Counted from the first letter of the stretch, positions 40,589 to 50,921 are shown. The stretch: 64,000 bases of DNA from Pseudomonas azotoformans (GCF_001579805.1 NZ_CP014546.1:3472001-3536000); one strand, 5' to 3'. Notes: generated from the sequence alone by a model not told the origin. Translations and numbers: made by a program.

Positions 40589-41352
40589 CAACCGATATCC
40601 CGCGCATCGAACAGGTAGCCTTCGCCGCGCACGGTCTTGATCAGTTGCGGGGCCTTGGGATCGTCCCCGAGTTTTTGCCGCAGGCGCGACACCAGCAAGT
40701 CGATGCTGCGATCAAAGGCTTCAATGGAGCGGCCACGGGCGGCATCCAGCAATTGTTCGCGGCTCAACACCCGGCGCGGACGCTCGATGAACACCCACAG
40801 CAGGCGGAATTCCGCGTTGGACAGCGGCACCACCAGGCCATCGTCGGCCACCAACTGGCGTAACACACTGTTGAGGCGCCAGGTGTCGAAGCGGATGTTG
40901 GCGCGCTGTTCGGTGCGGTCATCGCGTACACGGCGCAGGATGGTCTGGATCCGCGCTACCAGCTCACGCGGCTCGAACGGCTTGGACATATAGTCGTCAG
41001 CGCCCAGCTCCAGGCCGATGATGCGGTCCGTCGGCTCGCAGCGGGCGGTGAGCATCAGGATCGGAATGTCCGACTCTGCGCGCAGCCAGCGGCACAGCGA
41101 CAGGCCGTCTTCACCGGGCAACATCAGGTCGAGCACCACCACATCGAAGGTTTCAGCCTGCATGGCCTGGCGCATGGCGGTGCCGTCGGTGACGCCAGTG
41201 GCCAGGATGCCGAAGCGGGCGAGGTAGTCGATCAGCAGTTCGCGGATCGGCACATCGTCGTCAACGATCAGCGCGCGGGTGTTCCAGCGCTTGTCATCGG
41301 CGATCACCGCGCCTTTTTGCTCGTCGTTCAAAGAGACGGAAGGGGTCTGCAT
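40588..41352 (-). CDS. OmpR-family response regulator
   Basis: 254 residues from ATG 41352 (MQTPSVSLNDEQKG); the frame is open to an ATG at 41466, giving 292 residues. Receiver domain with phospho-Asp in VVVLDLMLPGEDG and the Lys in DDYMSKPFEP; winged-helix DNA-binding domain with ARGRSIEAFDRSIDLLVSRLRQKLG and IKTVRGEGYLF. Target genes cannot be inferred. The ~30-residue N-terminal extension before the receiver is longer than usual. Confidence 0.91.
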   Translation of the reverse strand: MQTPSVSLNDEQKGAVIADDKRWNTRALIVDDDVPIRELLIDYLARFGILATGVTDGTAMRQAMQAETFDVVVLDLMLPGEDGLSLCRWLRAESDIPILMLTARCEPTDRIIGLELGADDYMSKPFEPRELVARIQTILRRVRDDRTEQRANIRFDTWRLNSVLRQLVADDGLVVPLSNAEFRLLWVFIERPRRVLSREQLLDAARGRSIEAFDRSIDLLVSRLRQKLGDDPKAPQLIKTVRGEGYLFDARDIG

Positions 41353-41611
41353 AATGCGATCATCTGCCTGGTCGTTGCGGTCAGCATAGGCGTCCAGCCC
41401 CATGGCTGGAAGTGCTGGTCGTTGGGTCGTGCGAGCGAGGCTAGCCGTGGGGCGTGTTGGGGGCATGTCGTGAATGTATCAGCTTTGAAATAATTTGAGA
41501 AAATGCCCGCCCGATGGCGCTTGGTCAGTATTTACCGATCATCGGATCCCGCAACGGCGCCGCTTGCGCTACAATCCGCGCCGATTTCGACTTGCCTGAG
41601 AGCCCATTCCA

Positions 41612-42310
41612 ATGTCCGTCTGCCAGACTCCTATCATCGTCGCCCTGGATTACCCCACTCGTGACGCCGCACTGAAGCTGGCTGACCAGTTGGACCCGAA
41701 GCTTTGCCGGGTCAAGGTCGGCAAGGAATTGTTCACCAGTTGCGCGGCGGAAATCGTCGGCACCTTGCGTGATAAAGGCTTCGAGGTGTTCCTCGACCTG
41801 AAATTCCACGATATCCCCAACACCACCGCCATGGCGGTCAAGGCCGCCGCCGAAATGGGCGTGTGGATGGTCAACGTGCACTGCTCCGGCGGCCTGCGCA
41901 TGATGAGTGCTTGCCGTGAGGTGCTTGAACAGCGCAGCGGTCCCAAGCCTTTGTTGATCGGCGTGACCGTGCTTACCAGCATGGAACGTGAAGACTTGGC
42001 CGGCATCGGTCTGGATATCGAGCCTCAAGAGCAGGTGCTGCGCCTGGCTGCCCTGGCGCAGAAAGCCGGTCTCGATGGCCTGGTGTGTTCGGCGCTGGAA
42101 GCCCAGGCGCTGAAGACTGCGCACCCTTCGTTGCAGTTGGTGACGCCTGGGATTCGTCCGGCGGGCAGCGCACAGGATGACCAGCGGCGTATTCTGACGC
42201 CGCGTCAGGCACTGGATGCGGGTTCTGATTACCTGGTGATCGGGCGGCCGATCAGCCAGGCGGCGGATCCGGCCAAGGCGCTTGCGGCAGTGGTTGCCGA
42301 GATCGCCTGA
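41612..42310 (+). CDS. pyrF: Orotidine 5'-phosphate decarboxylase
   Basis: Last step of UMP synthesis: decarboxylates OMP. 232 residues, TIM barrel. The catalytic Asp-Lys-Asp array is in [12 protein letters not shown], and the phosphate-binding end is TPGIRPAG...[11 protein letters not shown] 41612 stands alone in its unit, as is usual in Pseudomonas. Confidence 0.97.
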   Translation: MSVCQTPIIVALDYPTRDAALKLADQLDPKLCRVKVGKELFTSCAAEIVGTLRDKGFEVFLDLKFHDIPNTTAMAVKAAAEMGVWMVNVHCSGGLRMMSACREVLEQRSGPKPLLIGVTVLTSMEREDLAGIGLDIEPQEQVLRLAALAQKAGLDGLVCSALEAQALKTAHPSLQLVTPGIRPAGSAQDDQRRILTPRQALDAGSDYLVIGRPISQAADPAKALAAVVAEIA

Positions 42311-42330
42311 TTTCAGGTCGAACCTGGTAA

Positions 42331-42367
42331 CAAATGTGGGAGCGGGCAAGCCCGCTCCCACAATTTG
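42331..42367. repeat. Short REP-type palindrome
   Basis: CAAATGTGGGAGCGGG-CAAG-CCCGCTCCCACAATTTG is an almost perfect 16-bp inverted repeat between the convergent pyrF and oxidoreductase genes. It carries the TGTGGGAGCGGG half of the repeat at 20.1 kb without the GCTTGCTCGCGA part, so it is a shortened relative. Confidence 0.8.
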
Positions 42368-42379
42368 ATCCACAGTGCG

Positions 42380-43387
42380 TCAGTTGACCTTCAGCACCAG
42401 CTTCCCAAAGTTCTCGCCGTTGAACAGCTTCATCAGCGTCTCCGGGAACGTCTCCAGCCCCTCCACAATATCTTCCTTGCTCTTTAGCTTGCCCTGGGCC
42501 ATCCAGCCGGCCATTTCCTGGCCAGCAGCGGCAAAGCCTGCGGCGTGATCCATGACTACAAAGCCCTCCATGCGCGCGCGATTGACCAGCAGTGACAAGT
42601 AGTTGGCCGGGCCTTTCACGGCTTCCTTGTTGTTGTATTGGCTGATGGCGCCGCAGATGACCACGCGGGCTTTCAGTGCCAGGCGGCTGAGGACGGCGTC
42701 GAGAATATCGCCGCCGACGTTATCGAAATACACGTCGACGCCTTTGGGGCACTCGCGCTTGAGGGCAGCGGGCACGTCTTCACTTTTGTAGTCGATGGCG
42801 GCGTCGAAGCCCAATTCGTCCACCAGGAACTTGCACTTGTCGGCGCCGCCGGCAATGCCCACCACGCGGCAACCTTTGAGCTTGGCGATCTGCCCGGCAA
42901 TGCTGCCCACGGCACCGGCTGCGCCGGAGATCACCACGGTTTCGCCGGCCTTGGGCGCACCCGTTTCCAGCAGCGCAAAGTAGGCGGTCATGCCGGTCAT
43001 GCCCAGGGCGGACAGGTAGCGCGGCAACGGCGCGAGTTTCGGATCGATCTTGTAGAAACCACGCGGTTCGCCCAGGAAATAATCCTGCACGCCCAGGGCG
43101 CCATTGACGTAGTCGCCGACGGCGAACTTCGGGTTGTTCGACGCAATTACTTTGCCCACACCCAGCGCGCGCATGACTTCGCCGATGCCGACCGGCGGAA
43201 TGTAGGACTTGCCTTCATTCATCCAGCCGCGCATGGCTGGGTCGAGGGACAGGTATTCGTTGCGCACCAGCACCTGGCCATCCTGGGGCGTGCCCACCGG
43301 CACTTCCTGATAAGTGAAGGTGTCCCGGGTGGCTGCGCCGACCGGGCGCTTGGCGAGCAGGAATTGGCGGTTGGTCTGGGCGGTCAT
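42380..43387 (-). CDS. NADP-dependent oxidoreductase (MDR/leukotriene B4 12-hydroxydehydrogenase type)
   Basis: 335 residues from ATG 43387 (MTAQTNRQFLLAKRP), with AAGAG upstream; the 45 codons before it do not belong to the family. It has the zinc-free medium-chain reductase layout: the NADPH fold VVISGAAGAVGSIAGQIAK, then GADKCKFLVDELGFDAAIDYK and VYFDNVGG. Likely reduces alpha,beta-unsaturated carbonyl compounds. The stop faces the pyrF repeat. Confidence 0.9.
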   Translation of the reverse strand: MTAQTNRQFLLAKRPVGAATRDTFTYQEVPVGTPQDGQVLVRNEYLSLDPAMRGWMNEGKSYIPPVGIGEVMRALGVGKVIASNNPKFAVGDYVNGALGVQDYFLGEPRGFYKIDPKLAPLPRYLSALGMTGMTAYFALLETGAPKAGETVVISGAAGAVGSIAGQIAKLKGCRVVGIAGGADKCKFLVDELGFDAAIDYKSEDVPAALKRECPKGVDVYFDNVGGDILDAVLSRLALKARVVICGAISQYNNKEAVKGPANYLSLLVNRARMEGFVVMDHAAGFAAAGQEMAGWMAQGKLKSKEDIVEGLETFPETLMKLFNGENFGKLVLKVN

Positions 43388-43616
43388 GGCAGCGACTCTT
43401 CTGGAAATGAACCTGAAGTGATAGACCTTGAACGCGCCGGGGGCAAGGTTTACCGAGGGCGCGAATGGCGGTCGATAGGCGTTGCTGATAGTCGCCCTGT
43501 GCCTGTTATCACTGCGATCCATGCAGCGCCAACCGGCGGTTTGATAGTGCTGACGCGTGCGACGCGGCGTTGGCTAGACTCGACCCACGGCTATTTTCTC
43601 CCACAGGACATCTTCT

Positions 43617-44378
43617 ATGAGCATGACGTTTTCCGGCCAGGTCGCCCTGTTGACTGGCGCCGCTGCCGGTATTGGCCGCGCCACCGCGCTGGCGTTCGCC
43701 GCCGAAGGCTTGAAGGTCGTGGTTGCCGACCTGGACGTGGCGGGCGGCGAGGGCACTGTCGCCCTGATCCACCAGGCTGGCGGTGAAGCGCTGTTCGTGC
43801 GCTGCAACGTTACGCTGGAGGCGGATGTGCAGCAATTGATGGCCCAGACCATTGCTGCCTACGGTCGCCTGGACTACGCCTTCAATAACGCCGGGATCGA
43901 GATCGAAAAGGGCAAGCTGGCCGACGGCAGCCTGGATGAGTTCGACGCGATCATGGGCGTCAACGTCAAGGGCGTGTGGTTGTGCATGAAGCACCAGTTG
44001 CCGCTGTTGCTGGCCCAGGGCGGCGGCGCCATTGTTAACACCGCCTCGGTGGCGGGCCTGGGAGCGGCGCCGAAGATGAGCATTTATGCGGCCTCCAAAC
44101 ATGCGGTGATCGGCCTGACCAAATCGGCGGCCATCGAGTATGCGAAGAAGAAAATCCGCGTCAACGCAGTCTGCCCAGCGGTGATCGATACTGATATGTT
44201 CCGGCGCGCCTATGAAGCCGACCCACGCAAGGCTGAATTTGCCGCCGCCATGCACCCGGTCGGGCGCATCGGCAAGGTTGAGGAAATCGCCAGTGCGGTG
44301 CTTTATCTGTGCAGCGACGGCGCGGCCTTTACCACGGGTCAAGCCTTGGCGGTGGACGGTGGTGCGACCGCTATCTAG
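43617..44378 (+). CDS. Short-chain dehydrogenase/reductase
   Basis: 253 residues, classical SDR. Cofactor motif LLTGAAAGIGRATAL, structural NNAG, catalytic Ser and YAASKHA (YxxxK), and a C-terminal LCSDGAAFTTGQALAVDGG. Substrate unknown. Asp in VADLDVAG after the second strand indicates preference for NAD(H) over NADP(H). The start could be ATG 43617 or ATG 43623. Confidence 0.9.
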   Translation: MSMTFSGQVALLTGAAAGIGRATALAFAAEGLKVVVADLDVAGGEGTVALIHQAGGEALFVRCNVTLEADVQQLMAQTIAAYGRLDYAFNNAGIEIEKGKLADGSLDEFDAIMGVNVKGVWLCMKHQLPLLLAQGGGAIVNTASVAGLGAAPKMSIYAASKHAVIGLTKSAAIEYAKKKIRVNAVCPAVIDTDMFRRAYEADPRKAEFAAAMHPVGRIGKVEEIASAVLYLCSDGAAFTTGQALAVDGGATAI

Positions 44379-44582
44379 GACCTCACGCCGCCCTTCATTC
44401 GAAAAGGTTTGGGGGGGCTGTGGGGCGTTTCCATAGCTGGCACCGTGCCTTGTGAGAATGTGTATCAGCAGGTAAATAACTCAATAAAATCAATAATTTA
44501 ATAAAACTTGGCGAGCGGCCGAAATGTGCTTCTGTGCTTAACTGTTCTGGGTTGAATAACAGACAGTTGAAGTGAGTGGCGC

Positions 44583-45995
44583 ATGGATTTAGGGATCGAT
44601 CGACAAGCCCTTGTACCGGTGGTGCAGCAAATCATCAGCGCAGTGGCGCAATGGATTCGCACAAGTGGGGTGAGCCCTGGCACACGCTTACCGTCCATTC
44701 GACAGGTGGCCCTCGATAACCTGCTCAGCCAATCCAGCGTGATCGAGGCGTTCGAGCGGATGGTCGCCCAGGGTGTGCTGGTTTCCAAGCCGGGCTCGGG
44801 TTTCAGCGTGGCTCAGCCACCGGCCTTGCATGAGGGCCAGTGGTACGAAGGCGCCGAGCGGGAATGGGGGGACTTTGTCGATAGTCCACTGGGAGAGCTG
44901 AAGCTGGGCTGCGGCCGGTTGCCCGATGCCTGGCGTGAAAGCGATGACATCAGTTATGCGATTCGTGAAGTCACCCGTACCGACACCGCCGGCCTGTTCA
45001 ACTACAGCACGCCACTGGGGTTGCCGGCGCTGCGCGAGCAACTGCTCAAGCGGCTGAGCCGAATCCACATTGCGGCCCACCAGGACCGTATCCTTACCAC
45101 GGCGGGTGCGAGCCATGCCCAGGACTTGCTGATACGCACCTTGCTCAAGGCCGGCGACTGCGTGGTGGTCGAGACGCCAGGGTACGGCAACCTCTATAGG
45201 CAACTGGCGTTCCACGGTGTGCAACTGCTGCACGTGCCGCGAACCCCCACGGGCCCGGACATTCCGGCGCTGGAAGCACTGCTGCAACGGCACCGGCCCA
45301 AGTGCCTGTTCATTAATAGCCTGTATCACAACCCCACCGGCTCCAGCCTGAGCCGCACGGTGGCCGAGCGCTTGCTGGCGCTGGCGCGACGCGACAATTT
45401 CCTGATCGTCGAAGAGGATGTCTTCGGTGACTTGCAACATGCCAGTTGCACGCGTCTATCGGCGTTGCCCCATGATGACCGGGTGATCTACGTCGCAAGC
45501 TTTTCCAAGACCTTGAGCAGTGCCTTGCGCGTGGGTTACCTGAGTGCCAGCGCCACGATCATCACGCAGTTGGCCAGCCTCAAGACCCTGACCGGTTTCG
45601 GCACCTCACGCTTTGCCGAAGCGGTGGTGGCCACGCTGCTGGCGAATGGCACTTATCGCAAATGGGTACAGCGCTTGCGCAAGCGGTTGAATACGCAAAT
45701 GACGGCTACGCTGCAGGTGCTGGAGGACGAGGAGTGGGAGGTGTTCACCGCGCCTGCCGGCGGCATGTTCGTGTGGGCGCGACCAGGGGCACGGGATTCA
45801 TCGCGGTTACAGGTATGTGCCCGGCGGCTCGGGGTTTTGTTGTCGCCGGGAGCGCTGTTCAGCCCAGCCAGCGAGCCCAGTGAGTGGCTGCGCATCAATG
45901 TGGCCTATGCCGATGATCAACGGGCCTTGGCGTTGTTCCGCGCCATGGGGCCCGCCAGATCGACCTCGACCATTCTGAAAACGACGAACGTGTAG
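44583..45995 (+). CDS. MocR-type regulator (GntR HTH + aminotransferase-like domain)
   Basis: 470 residues. The N-terminal winged helix (~1-75) shows GTRLPSIRQVALDNLLSQSSVIEAFERMVAQG, the GntR pattern. The C-terminal ~350 residues are an aminotransferase class I fold with the PLP Lys in VASFSKTLSSALRVGY and NSLYHNPTGSSLS. Such proteins sense PLP or amino acid-derived ligands. The 204-base spacer before it (44379-44582) holds no clear operator. No target is evident; the divergent gene would normally be a candidate but the upstream SDR points the same way. Confidence 0.9.
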   Translation: MDLGIDRQALVPVVQQIISAVAQWIRTSGVSPGTRLPSIRQVALDNLLSQSSVIEAFERMVAQGVLVSKPGSGFSVAQPPALHEGQWYEGAEREWGDFVDSPLGELKLGCGRLPDAWRESDDISYAIREVTRTDTAGLFNYSTPLGLPALREQLLKRLSRIHIAAHQDRILTTAGASHAQDLLIRTLLKAGDCVVVETPGYGNLYRQLAFHGVQLLHVPRTPTGPDIPALEALLQRHRPKCLFINSLYHNPTGSSLSRTVAERLLALARRDNFLIVEEDVFGDLQHASCTRLSALPHDDRVIYVASFSKTLSSALRVGYLSASATIITQLASLKTLTGFGTSRFAEAVVATLLANGTYRKWVQRLRKRLNTQMTATLQVLEDEEWEVFTAPAGGMFVWARPGARDSSRLQVCARRLGVLLSPGALFSPASEPSEWLRINVAYADDQRALALFRAMGPARSTSTILKTTNV

Positions 45996-46109
45996 CTTTT
46001 TGCCATTATTGTGGCGCCAACGACTTGTGTTCAGTGCCTTGTGGTTGCCAATCTCGCCTATGTAAACCGGGCTCGATGGCAACCGCCATTGCAAGAGGAT
46101 TCAAGTGCA

Positions 46110-48077
46110 ATGATTTCGGCCGTGCAACGACAATTCGCCAACCTTGGTATGGCAAAAAAGCTGGGCTTGGGTTTCACCCTGGTATTGCTGTTGACGGCCT
46201 TGGTCGCGGCGATCGGGGTGTGGTCCCTGCAAACCGTTGGCCAGCGTTTCGAAGGCCTCAAGGCCATGTCGTCGCTTAACAGCGGCTTGCTCAAGGTGCG
46301 CCTGATCGAGCAGGACTACGCGCTGCACGCCGACCCCAAAGCCGTCGATGCCCTGCATGAAAGCGTTGATGCCTTGGCGGCGCTTGCGGCCAGTCTCAAG
46401 GCCCAGTCGGCGGCCAACGTGCCGGTCATGACCGATGTCGAACAGGCCTTGGCCGCCTACCGCAAGGCGTTCGATGAGTTTGTCGAACTGACCCAGACCA
46501 AAGACCTGGCGTTGGAAATGGCCAGTTGGTCGGTGTCCAGCGTGGCCAACAACCTTGACGTGTTGCAGGCCGGGCTGGCGGATGACGGTGCCTATGGCTT
46601 GAAGGAAAGCCAGGGCAAGGAAGGCGCTGAGTTTATCGAGCAGGCGGGGCAGGTCAGCCAGGTGTCGCGCCTGATGCTGCAGGCCATGAATGAAGCCCAT
46701 GTACGCCTGAACCAGAGCCGAAAAGTCGATGAGGACAACGGTGAGCAGGGCAAGATCGAGCAAGCCGACCAGGCCCTCGCCCAGGTCGAGCAACTGAAAA
46801 CTGCGGTCAAGGATTCCGGCTACCAGACCGTGCTCAACGAAGTGGCCGGGCATATCGCCGCATTCAGTGAAAAGCTCGGCGAGTACACCGGCCTGCTAGC
46901 CCAGGAAAAGGTGGTCTACAAGCAGCTGCATGATCGGGCGGGTGAGGTCGTCAGTCGGGTCAACCAGGCCTACGACGCCGAAGACCAGTCGATGCAGGCG
47001 CAGTTGAAGAAAAGCGCGATGCTGATCATCGGCTCTTCGGCTTTGGCGTTGTTGGTGGGGTTGATTGCGGCGTGGGTGATCACCCGTTTGATCGTCGCGC
47101 CGCTGCGCAGTGTGATTGCGGTGGCCCAGCAGATTGCCGCCGGCGATTTGAGTGGGCGCATGGAGGTCAGCCGTCGTGATGAAATAGGCCAGTTGATGCA
47201 GGCGATGCAACAGATGGGTAATGGGCTTAGCCAGATGGTCAGCGGCCTGCAAGCCGGTATCGAGCAACTGGCCAGTTCGGCGCATTCATTGTCCAGCGTC
47301 ACCGAGCAGACCAACGTCGAGGTCAGCAGCCAGAAAGAAGAAACCGAACAGGTTGCCACGGCGATGAACCAGATGACCGCCACCGTGCACGATGTGGCGC
47401 GCAACGCCGAAGAGGCGGCGCAAGCCGCACAGACCGCCGATGACAAAGTCGACAGCGGCCAGCAGGTGGTGCGCCAGAGTTTGCAGCGCATTGAATTGCT
47501 GGCTGCTTCCAGCACCTCTGCCAGCGCCAGCATCGAGAGCTTGAGCGCGGAAATTCAGCACATCGGCAGCGTGTTGAGTGTGATCAAGAGCGTGGCCGAA
47601 CAGACCAACCTGCTGGCCCTCAACGCCGCCATCGAGGCCGCCCGTGCCGGCGAGCAGGGCCGTGGTTTTGCGGTGGTGGCCGATGAAGTACGGGCCCTGG
47701 CCAAGCGTACCCAGCAATCCACCGAGGAGATCGAGCGACTGGTCAGTACCTTGCGCAGCGCGGCCCAGTCCTCGGTGCAGCAGATCCAGCAAAGCGGCGA
47801 GTTGGTGAAGCTGGCAGTGAGCGATGCGCTGGAAACCGAAAGTGCCTTGGGCAGCATTGCGGTGGCGGTGTCGCTGATCCAACAGATGAACCAGCAGATT
47901 GCCGCGGCGGCCGAGGAGCAAAGCTCGGTGGCTGAAGAGATCAACCGCAGCGTCACCAGCATTCGCGCCAGTGCCGATCAGTCGGCGCTGAGCATGCAGG
48001 GCAACGCCGCGTCGAGTATTCAACTGGCGCAGTTGGGCGCGGAACTCAAGGGCATGGTGGGGCACTTCCGCCTGTGA
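46110..48077 (+). CDS. Methyl-accepting chemotaxis protein with a long helical sensor
   Basis: 655 residues from ATG 46110 ([13 protein letters not shown]), after AGAGGA; an in-frame extension to 46011 lacks a ribosome site. First helix ~13-35, an all-helical periplasmic region of about 250 residues (size and pattern of an HBM sensor as in McpS-type receptors), second helix ~300-325, HAMP and signalling domain with [18 protein letters not shown] receptors of pseudomonads bind TCA acids, polyamines or aromatic acids; which one is unknown here. The gene is intact, unlike the receptor at 22.8 kb. Confidence 0.9.
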   Translation: MISAVQRQFANLGMAKKLGLGFTLVLLLTALVAAIGVWSLQTVGQRFEGLKAMSSLNSGLLKVRLIEQDYALHADPKAVDALHESVDALAALAASLKAQSAANVPVMTDVEQALAAYRKAFDEFVELTQTKDLALEMASWSVSSVANNLDVLQAGLADDGAYGLKESQGKEGAEFIEQAGQVSQVSRLMLQAMNEAHVRLNQSRKVDEDNGEQGKIEQADQALAQVEQLKTAVKDSGYQTVLNEVAGHIAAFSEKLGEYTGLLAQEKVVYKQLHDRAGEVVSRVNQAYDAEDQSMQAQLKKSAMLIIGSSALALLVGLIAAWVITRLIVAPLRSVIAVAQQIAAGDLSGRMEVSRRDEIGQLMQAMQQMGNGLSQMVSGLQAGIEQLASSAHSLSSVTEQTNVEVSSQKEETEQVATAMNQMTATVHDVARNAEEAAQAAQTADDKVDSGQQVVRQSLQRIELLAASSTSASASIESLSAEIQHIGSVLSVIKSVAEQTNLLALNAAIEAARAGEQGRGFAVVADEVRALAKRTQQSTEEIERLVSTLRSAAQSSVQQIQQSGELVKLAVSDALETESALGSIAVAVSLIQQMNQQIAAAAEEQSSVAEEINRSVTSIRASADQSALSMQGNAASSIQLAQLGAELKGMVGHFRL

Positions 48078-48114
48078 TCGCCGCGTGAGTGAGACGACCA
48101 CAGGGGAGGGCGGG

Positions 48115-48927
48115 TCAGGCGTTGTTGGCGAGGAAGGTCAGCAGGGCTTCGTTGACGAAGTCCGGGTTTTCCCTGGCGCTGATATGGCCGGCTTCCGGAA
48201 TCAGGATCAGGCTGCAGCCGATCAGGCCCGCCATTTCCTCGGACTCGGCGGGAGGGCGCGGTTTGTCCTGCTCGCCGCACATCACCAAGGTGGTGTCGGC
48301 GTCCAGGCGCGGCAGTTGCTCCAGCACGTCTTCGCGACTGAAGATCAGCCGGCCCAGAGGCACGATGCTCTGCAACAGGCGCTCCTTGGAGTAACTCTGC
48401 AATTGTCGGCGGAAATCCTGGTATAGCGCTGATTCGCGGTCGATACCCGGGCGAAAGAAGATCGGCGCGACCACATCCAGCAGCGGCTCGGGGATGGCGC
48501 CGGCGTCTTCGATCATCTTGAACAACGAAAAGTAGTACTGGCGCGTGGCCTCGGGCTCGGCGCCCAAGTAGGTGTCCATCAGCACCAGGCTGTTGATTCG
48601 CTCGGGGGCCAGCAGCGCCAGGCGTGCGCCCCACATACCGCCGACCGAGAGCCCCACCAGGTTGATCTGGGGGATGTCCAACTGGTCGAGCAGGGCCAGG
48701 GCCTGGCGCGCGAGGTCGTCCAGGGAATGGGTTTGCGCGGGCAACGCACCGGATTCACCATGACCCCACAGTTCCGGCACGATGACACGGTATTGTTGCG
48801 ACAGCGCTTCGATCTGCGGCGCCCACATATCGGCGTCCCACAGGTAGCTTGAACCCAGCAGGACGACCGGGCCGGTGCCTTGGTCAATGTAGTGCAGCGG
48901 TTGTCCATCAATGACGGCGACAGGCAT
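48115..48927 (-). CDS. Alpha/beta hydrolase
   Basis: 270 residues. Elbow LVGLSVGGMWGARLALL, with Ser between Leu and Val as in 3-oxoadipate enol-lactonase-like enzymes; a short HGESGALP loop after the second strand; acid in VMCGEQDKPRPP; catalytic His in IPEAGHISARENPD. The normal HG oxyanion motif is replaced by LGSSYLWDADMW, seen in a subset of the family. Substrate unknown. Confidence 0.87.
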   Translation of the reverse strand: MPVAVIDGQPLHYIDQGTGPVVLLGSSYLWDADMWAPQIEALSQQYRVIVPELWGHGESGALPAQTHSLDDLARQALALLDQLDIPQINLVGLSVGGMWGARLALLAPERINSLVLMDTYLGAEPEATRQYYFSLFKMIEDAGAIPEPLLDVVAPIFFRPGIDRESALYQDFRRQLQSYSKERLLQSIVPLGRLIFSREDVLEQLPRLDADTTLVMCGEQDKPRPPAESEEMAGLIGCSLILIPEAGHISARENPDFVNEALLTFLANNA

Positions 48928-49045
48928 AGCGGGCCTCTGACTTCACGGAGTAAGGGGCACTTTTTTACGCTAGTCGGGGGCGGGGGGATAGATGCAAAGT
49001 GATGGCATGTGGCGAACCGGGTTCGCCACAGGGGGGGAGGGCCAA

Positions 49046-49816
49046 TCAATCGTAGATGACTTTCTTCTTCCACTCGGCGTCGGTGTCCACCACTTTGAGG
49101 CCTTCGGTCAGTTCGTTGACCTCGTCTTCGGCCGGCTTGCTGTTGGTCAGCACCGTGGAGTTGGCACGGGCCAGTTGGGCTTCCAGCTGTTGCAGTTGTG
49201 CGCTGTAGATCACCGGTTCCGGCTGTTTGCGCAGGTACTGCACGCCGCGCTCGAACGCCAGGCGTGCCTGGCCCGGCTGGCCTTGTTGCAGGGCGTGCTG
49301 GCCGAGGTTGTTGAAGAACTCGATGTGCAGCAACACCAGGATATGGCGGATTTCACGGATCCAGTGCTTGGCCTCGTTGGCCGGCAGGAAACCGTCCTGG
49401 GCGGCGCGGGTGACCTGGCCGTGCAGGGCTTCGAGCAGGAAGCGTACGTCCTTGGCCTTGGCTTCGGTCTGGATCGGCGCGGGCGGGTTGTTCACCGGGA
49501 TCGATTCGCCCTGGGCCACCAGCGTATTCAGCTCGGCGATGCGGGCCTTCAGCGGTGCGCTGCCTTTGTTGAGGTTCAACAGGCGCTGGTTGACGTTGAG
49601 TTCCAGGCGAGTCATCAACAGTTTGAGCGCCGGGGTCATCAACTGGCCGGGGAAGGTCTCGGTGATTTCACCGCAGCGACGCAGGCGATCATTAAGCTCG
49701 ATCTCGGTGCGCTTCTTTTCCAGCTTGTTGTTTTCCACCACGTGGTTCATGTAGCCAATGGCGATCAGTATTACGATCCCGGCTATTACCAGCAGGGTGA
49801 TCATGAGTGGTGTCAC
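49046..49816 (-). CDS. Membrane-anchored helical protein, function unknown
   Basis: 256 residues from GTG 49816, chosen because AGAGG stands 8 bases upstream; ATG 49804 is the alternative. One N-terminal transmembrane helix (MITLLVIAGIVILIAIGYMNHV) is followed by a soluble, mostly helical region with a likely coiled coil (KLEKKRTEIELNDRLRRCGEI) and a TPR-like pair of helices near residues 160-200 (HALQQGQPGQARLAFERGVQYL). I do not recognise a named family. It could act as a membrane scaffold. It sits next to the tRNA operon on the opposite strand. Confidence 0.65.
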   Translation of the reverse strand: MTPLMITLLVIAGIVILIAIGYMNHVVENNKLEKKRTEIELNDRLRRCGEITETFPGQLMTPALKLLMTRLELNVNQRLLNLNKGSAPLKARIAELNTLVAQGESIPVNNPPAPIQTEAKAKDVRFLLEALHGQVTRAAQDGFLPANEAKHWIREIRHILVLLHIEFFNNLGQHALQQGQPGQARLAFERGVQYLRKQPEPVIYSAQLQQLEAQLARANSTVLTNSKPAEDEVNELTEGLKVVDTDAEWKKKVIYD

Positions 49817-50084
49817 CGGTGTGACCTCTTTATAGGGTTTACAGTGGAGTGTAGTGACTGGGCCATCCGGCGGATAGGACTGATCGACCAGTTGCCCAGG
49901 TAGTTTGCTTCTATATAGATAGGCGCTCCCTGCATGGATGCACATTGCCATCATTTGCCGGAGCGAACTATAGCGCCTTGTCGGGCGCCATAATATAGGC
50001 GTCAAAGCCCGGACGCGCACAATTCGCCCGCAGGCCCTGAAAGCAGGTCGAAGTCATTGATTTTAATAAATTTATCCTTGGGGG

Positions 50085-50113
50085 TTGACGACCTTTCAAT
50101 CCATCCATAGAAT
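50085..50113 (+). promoter_or_regulatory. Strong sigma70 promoter of the tRNA operon
   Basis: TTGACG (50085-50090), 17 bases, TAGAAT (50108-50113), then a GC-rich stretch GCGCGCC. This layout is typical of stringently controlled stable-RNA promoters. The first tRNA begins about 57 bases after the likely start. Apart from this and the upstream leader of the minus-strand gene, the 49817-50176 spacer shows nothing else. Confidence 0.8.
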
Positions 50114-50176
50114 GCGCGCCACTTAACGCGTAAAGCACACAGCGAAACGCGGTTAGGTAGTGAATGTTGTACGTGT

Positions 50177-50252
50177 GTCCCCTTCGTCTAGTGGCCTAGG
50201 ACACCGCCCTTTCACGGCGGTAACAGGGGTTCGAGTCCCCTAGGGGACGCCA
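50177..50252 (+). tRNA. tRNA-Glu (anticodon TTC), copy 1
   Basis: 76 bases with encoded CCA. Acceptor GTCCCC/GGGGAC, D-loop, anticodon stem CCGCC/GGCGG with TTC anticodon (CCTTTCA), and TTCGAGTCC T-loop. Confidence 0.96.
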
Positions 50253-50255
50253 TTT

Positions 50256-50331
<76 letters not shown>

Positions 50332-50435
50332 AGTTTAAGCAGTGTGGCTCTCGGGCGGCACTGAGTGAAACCAGGGCATGATCTTCGGATCTAACCTCTG
50401 GGCACTGAAATACACACCATGTGTTTCAGTTGTGT

Positions 50436-50511
50436 GTCCCCTTCGTCTAGTGGCCTAGGACACCGCCCTTTCACGGCGGTAACAGGGGTTCGAGTCCCCT
50501 AGGGGACGCCA
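50436..50511 (+). tRNA. tRNA-Glu (anticodon TTC), copy 2
   Basis: Identical in sequence to copy 1; starts 259 bases after it. Confidence 0.96.
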
Positions 50512-50514
50512 TTT

Positions 50515-50590
<76 letters not shown>

Positions 50591-50693
50591 ATTTAAGCAG
50601 TGTGGCCTTCGGGCGGCACTGAGTGAAACCAGGGCATGATCTTCGGATCTAACCTCTGGGCACTGAGATACACACTCTGTGTCTCAGTAGCGT

Positions 50694-50769
50694 GTCCCCT
50701 TCGTCTAGTGGCCTAGGACACCGCCCTTTCACGGCGGTAACAGGGGTTCGAGTCCCCTAGGGGACGCCA
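50694..50769 (+). tRNA. tRNA-Glu (anticodon TTC), copy 3
   Basis: Identical to copies 1 and 2; starts 258 bases after copy 2. Confidence 0.96.
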
Positions 50770-50772
50770 TTT

Positions 50773-50848
<76 letters not shown>

Positions 50849-50856
50849 TATTCAAC

Positions 50857-50888
50857 AAAAACGCCGATCAGCAATGATCGGCGTTTTT
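50857..50888 (+). terminator. Terminator of the tRNA operon
   Basis: A perfect 14-bp stem AAAAACGCCGATCA / TGATCGGCGTTTTT with a GCAA loop. Its A-run and T-run allow it to serve the convergent LuxR gene as well. Confidence 0.93.
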
Positions 50889-50921
50889 GTTCGTGCGTGA
50901 TTTGTGAGAGGACGCTGGCGT

